A DNA stretch of 64,000 bases from Enterobacter_D sp963521185 (GTDB lineage Bacteria; Pseudomonadota; Gammaproteobacteria; Enterobacterales; Enterobacteriaceae), in assembly GCA_963521185.1 (NCBI GenBank), contig CAUQTV010000002.1:248001-312000 (forward strand), read 5' to 3'. A model generated the notes under the pieces. That model worked only from the letters and a program-made list of their open reading frames with translations. It had not been told where the DNA came from and ran no database searches. The position numbers and the translations under genes are program-made. Positions 62,028-64,000 of this stretch are shown one piece after another (positions within the stretch are counted from its first letter, which is position 1; each line of letters begins with the position of its first letter).

Positions 62028-63269
62028 TTAGATCTTTTTGAAGATCAGAGAGCCGTTAGTGCCACCGAATCCAAACGAGTTACACAGCGTATAGTCAAGG
62101 CCAGAAACCTGACGCGCAACGTGCGGCACGAAGTCCAGATCGCACCCTTCATCCGGGTTATCCAGATTGATGGTGGGTGGAATCACCTGATCGCGCAGCG
62201 CGAGAATAGAGTAAATAGACTCTACTGCCCCCGCCGCACCTAACAGGTGACCGGTCATGGATTTGGTGGAGCTGACCATCACGCGGCTCGCGGCTTCACT
62301 GAAGACGGATTTCACCGCCTGAGTTTCGGCTTTGTCGCCCGCAGGCGTAGAGGTACCGTGTGCGTTGATGTAGCCAATTTTCGCCGGATCGAGCTGCGCA
62401 TCGCGCAATGCGTTGACCATCGCTGACGCTGCACCCGCACCGTTTTCCGGCGGAGAGGTCATGTGGTAAGCATCGCTGCTCATCCCGAAACCGACCAGCT
62501 CGGCGTAAATTTTCGCGCCGCGTTTTTTCGCGTGCTCGTACTCTTCGAGTACGATGATGCCCGCGCCGTCACCCAGCACAAAGCCATCACGCTCTTTATC
62601 CCACGGACGGCTCGCCGCCTGCGGGTTGTCGTTGCGCGTAGACAGCGCACGCGCCGCGCCAAAGCCACCCACGCCAAGTGGGGAGCTGGCCTTCTCTGCG
62701 CCACCTGCCAGCATAACGTCTGCATCACCGTAAGCGATGATACGTGCCGCATGGCCGATATTGTGTACGCCAGAAGTACAGGCTGTGGCGATGGAAATGC
62801 TTGGCCCTTGCAGACCTAACATGATGGTCAAATGACCGGCCACCATATTCACAATCGTTGACGGAACGAAGAACGGGCTGATTTTACGTGGACCACCGTT
62901 TACCAGAGAGGTGTGGTTCTCTTCGATCAAACCGAGACCGCCAATACCGGAGCCAATAGCAGCACCAATGCGGGACGCGTTCTCTTCTGTCACTACAAGG
63001 CCAGAATCCTGCATGGCCTGCCAGCCCGCAACAATTCCATATTGAATGAAGGCATCCATCTTGCGCTGTTCTTTACGCGAGATGATGTCATCACAGTTAA
63101 AATCCTTTACTAAGCCAGCAAATTTCGTTGCATAGGCGCTAGTATCGAAATGGTCGATCAGGCTGATGCCACTCTGACCGGCAAGGAGAGATTTCCAGGT
63201 GGACTCTACGGTATTGCCGACAGGAGACAACATGCCAAGTCCGGTCACAACTACACGACGCTTAGACAC
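62028..63269 (-). CDS. fabF: 3-oxoacyl-ACP synthase II FabF
   Basis: 413 residues. Condensing enzyme of fatty-acid elongation, needed for temperature control of cis-vaccenate. Catalytic Cys in ATACTSGVHNIGHA, His residues in NAHGTSTPAGD and KSMTGHLLGAAG. 88 bases after acpP. Confidence 0.98.
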   Translation of the reverse strand: MSKRRVVVTGLGMLSPVGNTVESTWKSLLAGQSGISLIDHFDTSAYATKFAGLVKDFNCDDIISRKEQRKMDAFIQYGIVAGWQAMQDSGLVVTEENASRIGAAIGSGIGGLGLIEENHTSLVNGGPRKISPFFVPSTIVNMVAGHLTIMLGLQGPSISIATACTSGVHNIGHAARIIAYGDADVMLAGGAEKASSPLGVGGFGAARALSTRNDNPQAASRPWDKERDGFVLGDGAGIIVLEEYEHAKKRGAKIYAELVGFGMSSDAYHMTSPPENGAGAASAMVNALRDAQLDPAKIGYINAHGTSTPAGDKAETQAVKSVFSEAASRVMVSSTKSMTGHLLGAAGAVESIYSILALRDQVIPPTINLDNPDEGCDLDFVPHVARQVSGLDYTLCNSFGFGGTNGSLIFKKI

Positions 63270-63324
63270 GTTCGTCCTCCAGAGAGGGATAAAAAAGAGA
63301 CTTGTGGGAATAACAGATAAAACT

Positions 63325-63346
63325 CAGGCGGTCGAATGACCGCCTG
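63325..63346 (-). terminator. Hairpin between acpP and fabF
   Basis: CAGGCGGTC / GACCGCCTG with a GAAT loop, 11 bases past acpP. No good T-run, so it probably protects or partly ends the abundant acpP message while letting some transcription reach fabF. Confidence 0.7.
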
Positions 63347-63357
63347 GAGATGTTCAC

Positions 63358-63594
63358 TTACGCCTGCTGTTTATTGATGTAATCAATGGCAGCCTGAACG
63401 GTAGTGATTTTCTCAGCTTCTTCGTCCGGAATCTCAGTATCAAACTCTTCTTCCAGAGCCATGACCAGCTCAACGGTGTCAAGAGAATCTGCGCCCAGGT
63501 CTTCAACGAAAGAAGCGCTGTTTACGACTTCTTCCTGCTTAACGCCCAGCTGCTCGCCGATAATTTTCTTAACGCGTTCTTCAGTAGTGCTCAT
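63358..63594 (-). CDS. acpP: Acyl carrier protein AcpP
   Basis: 78 residues, strongly acidic. Carries growing acyl chains on phosphopantetheine attached to the Ser of GADSLDTVELVMALEEE. Identical in nearly every position to E. coli AcpP as I recall it. Between fabG and fabF in the conserved fab cluster. Confidence 0.99.
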   Translation of the reverse strand: MSTTEERVKKIIGEQLGVKQEEVVNSASFVEDLGADSLDTVELVMALEEEFDTEIPDEEAEKITTVQAAIDYINKQQA

Positions 63595-63739
63595 ACTCTT
63601 AAATTTCCTATCAAAACTCGCTTACGCGATGGTTTTCGTAGTGTATAAAATGTTGAAAAATTTGCAACTAAATCCCGGCAGGTCTTACCACGATTTTACG
63701 CTATTTTGAGGCAAACCGCCCTGATAACGCAAATAAAAT

Positions 63740-63765
63740 TATTCCCAATAAAAAAATTGGGAATA
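63740..63765 (-). terminator. Hairpin after fabG
   Basis: TATTCCCAAT / ATTGGGAATA with an AAAAAA loop, seven bases past the fabG stop; AT-rich surroundings. Confidence 0.7.
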
Positions 63766-63771
63766 GCGTGG

Positions 63772-64000
63772 TTAAACCATGTACATTCCGCCGTTGACGT
63801 GCAAAGTTTCGCCCGTGATGTAACCTGCTTCGTCAGAAGCCAGGAATGCAACCGCGTTGGCGATTTCCTGAGCGCCGCCGAGGCGACCCGCAGGAACCTG
63901 CGCCAGAATACCCGCACGCTGATCATCAGACAGCGCACGCGTCATGTCCGTTTCAATAAAGCCCGGAGCAACAACGTTCACCGTAATACCGCGTGACGCG
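63772..64000 (-). CDS. fabG: 3-oxoacyl-ACP reductase FabG, C-terminal part only
   Basis: The frame runs off the right edge of the window (ASRGITVNVVAPGFIETDMT...), so only the last 75 or so residues are present. The NVVAPGFIETDM segment and the C-terminal ITGETLHVNGGMYMV are diagnostic of FabG, the NADPH-dependent short-chain reductase of fatty-acid elongation. An internal GTG at 63981 is not the start. Confidence 0.96.
   Translation of the reverse strand, partial: ASRGITVNVVAPGFIETDMTRALSDDQRAGILAQVPAGRLGGAQEIANAVAFLASDEAGYITGETLHVNGGMYMV

Overview
This is chromosomal DNA of a member of the Enterobacteriaceae. From about 10 kb to the right end the gene order is that of the E. coli 25-minute region read in reverse (icd, rluE, nudJ, mnmA, hflD, purB, phoPQ, roxA, pepT, potABCD, cobB, nagK, lolEDC, ycfT, mfd, ldtC ... 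comR, ycfJ, ndh, ycfP, nagZ, thiK, lpoB, ycfL, hinT, fhuE, ptsG, ycfH, holB, tmk, mltG, pabC, fabF, acpP, fabG). Proteins are recognisably close to E. coli but not identical, and REP-type repeats lie between operons. This fits a relative such as Enterobacter, Lelliottia, Leclercia, Kosakonia or Citrobacter rather than E. coli. The species cannot be fixed by eye. No rRNA, tRNA, CRISPR array, insertion sequence or intact prophage was seen.

Layout. 1-10 kb is an accessory-rich stretch: the 3' part of dgcP and the tiny gene yoaJ (both at the 40-minute region in E. coli), a GAF/degenerate-GGDEF/EAL phosphodiesterase, a chemoreceptor with a candidate sigma-28 promoter, two AT-richer paralogous genes (4936-7965), a LysE-type exporter, a GNAT acetyltransferase, the small membrane protein yncL and an orphan zinc ribbon. 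10-35 kb is core: TCA cycle, RNA modification, purine synthesis, PhoPQ signalling, spermidine uptake, lipoprotein sorting (LolCDE), transcription-coupled repair and a peptidoglycan/Lpp transpeptidase. 35.7-44.1 kb is an inserted sugar-use cluster: on the minus strand a GH130 enzyme, a GH13 glucosidase, two ABC permeases and a binding lipoprotein; divergently on the plus strand a phosphohexomutase and the ABC ATPase. It sits where E. coli carries bhsA, next to the bhsA regulator gene comR. 45-64 kb is core again (respiration, cell-wall recycling, lipoproteins, siderophore uptake, glucose PTS, DNA polymerase delta prime, dTMP kinase, fatty-acid synthesis), with one extra DUF218-type gene between ndh and ycfP.

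Most interesting signal. The paralogous pair at 4936-6429 and 6520-7965 has no family I can name by recall. Both proteins carry a Q-x6-C-x2-H-x-N-N block, preceded by YHE, and about 160 residues later an H...D pair exactly 15 residues apart. The order and context of these residues resemble the Josephin (ataxin-3-type) deubiquitinase active site (Q9, C14, H119, N134). Together with polar N-termini lacking a signal peptide and low GC, this suggests a tandem of cysteine-protease-like proteins, possibly effectors acting on ubiquitin. That is an inference from motifs and needs a structure or profile search.

Second signal. The sugar cluster is metabolically coherent: a GH130 phosphorylase would release mannose 1-phosphate, the phosphohexomutase would convert it to mannose 6-phosphate, and the GH13 enzyme would remove an alpha-linked glucose. 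This points to an imported oligosaccharide containing both glucose and beta-mannose.
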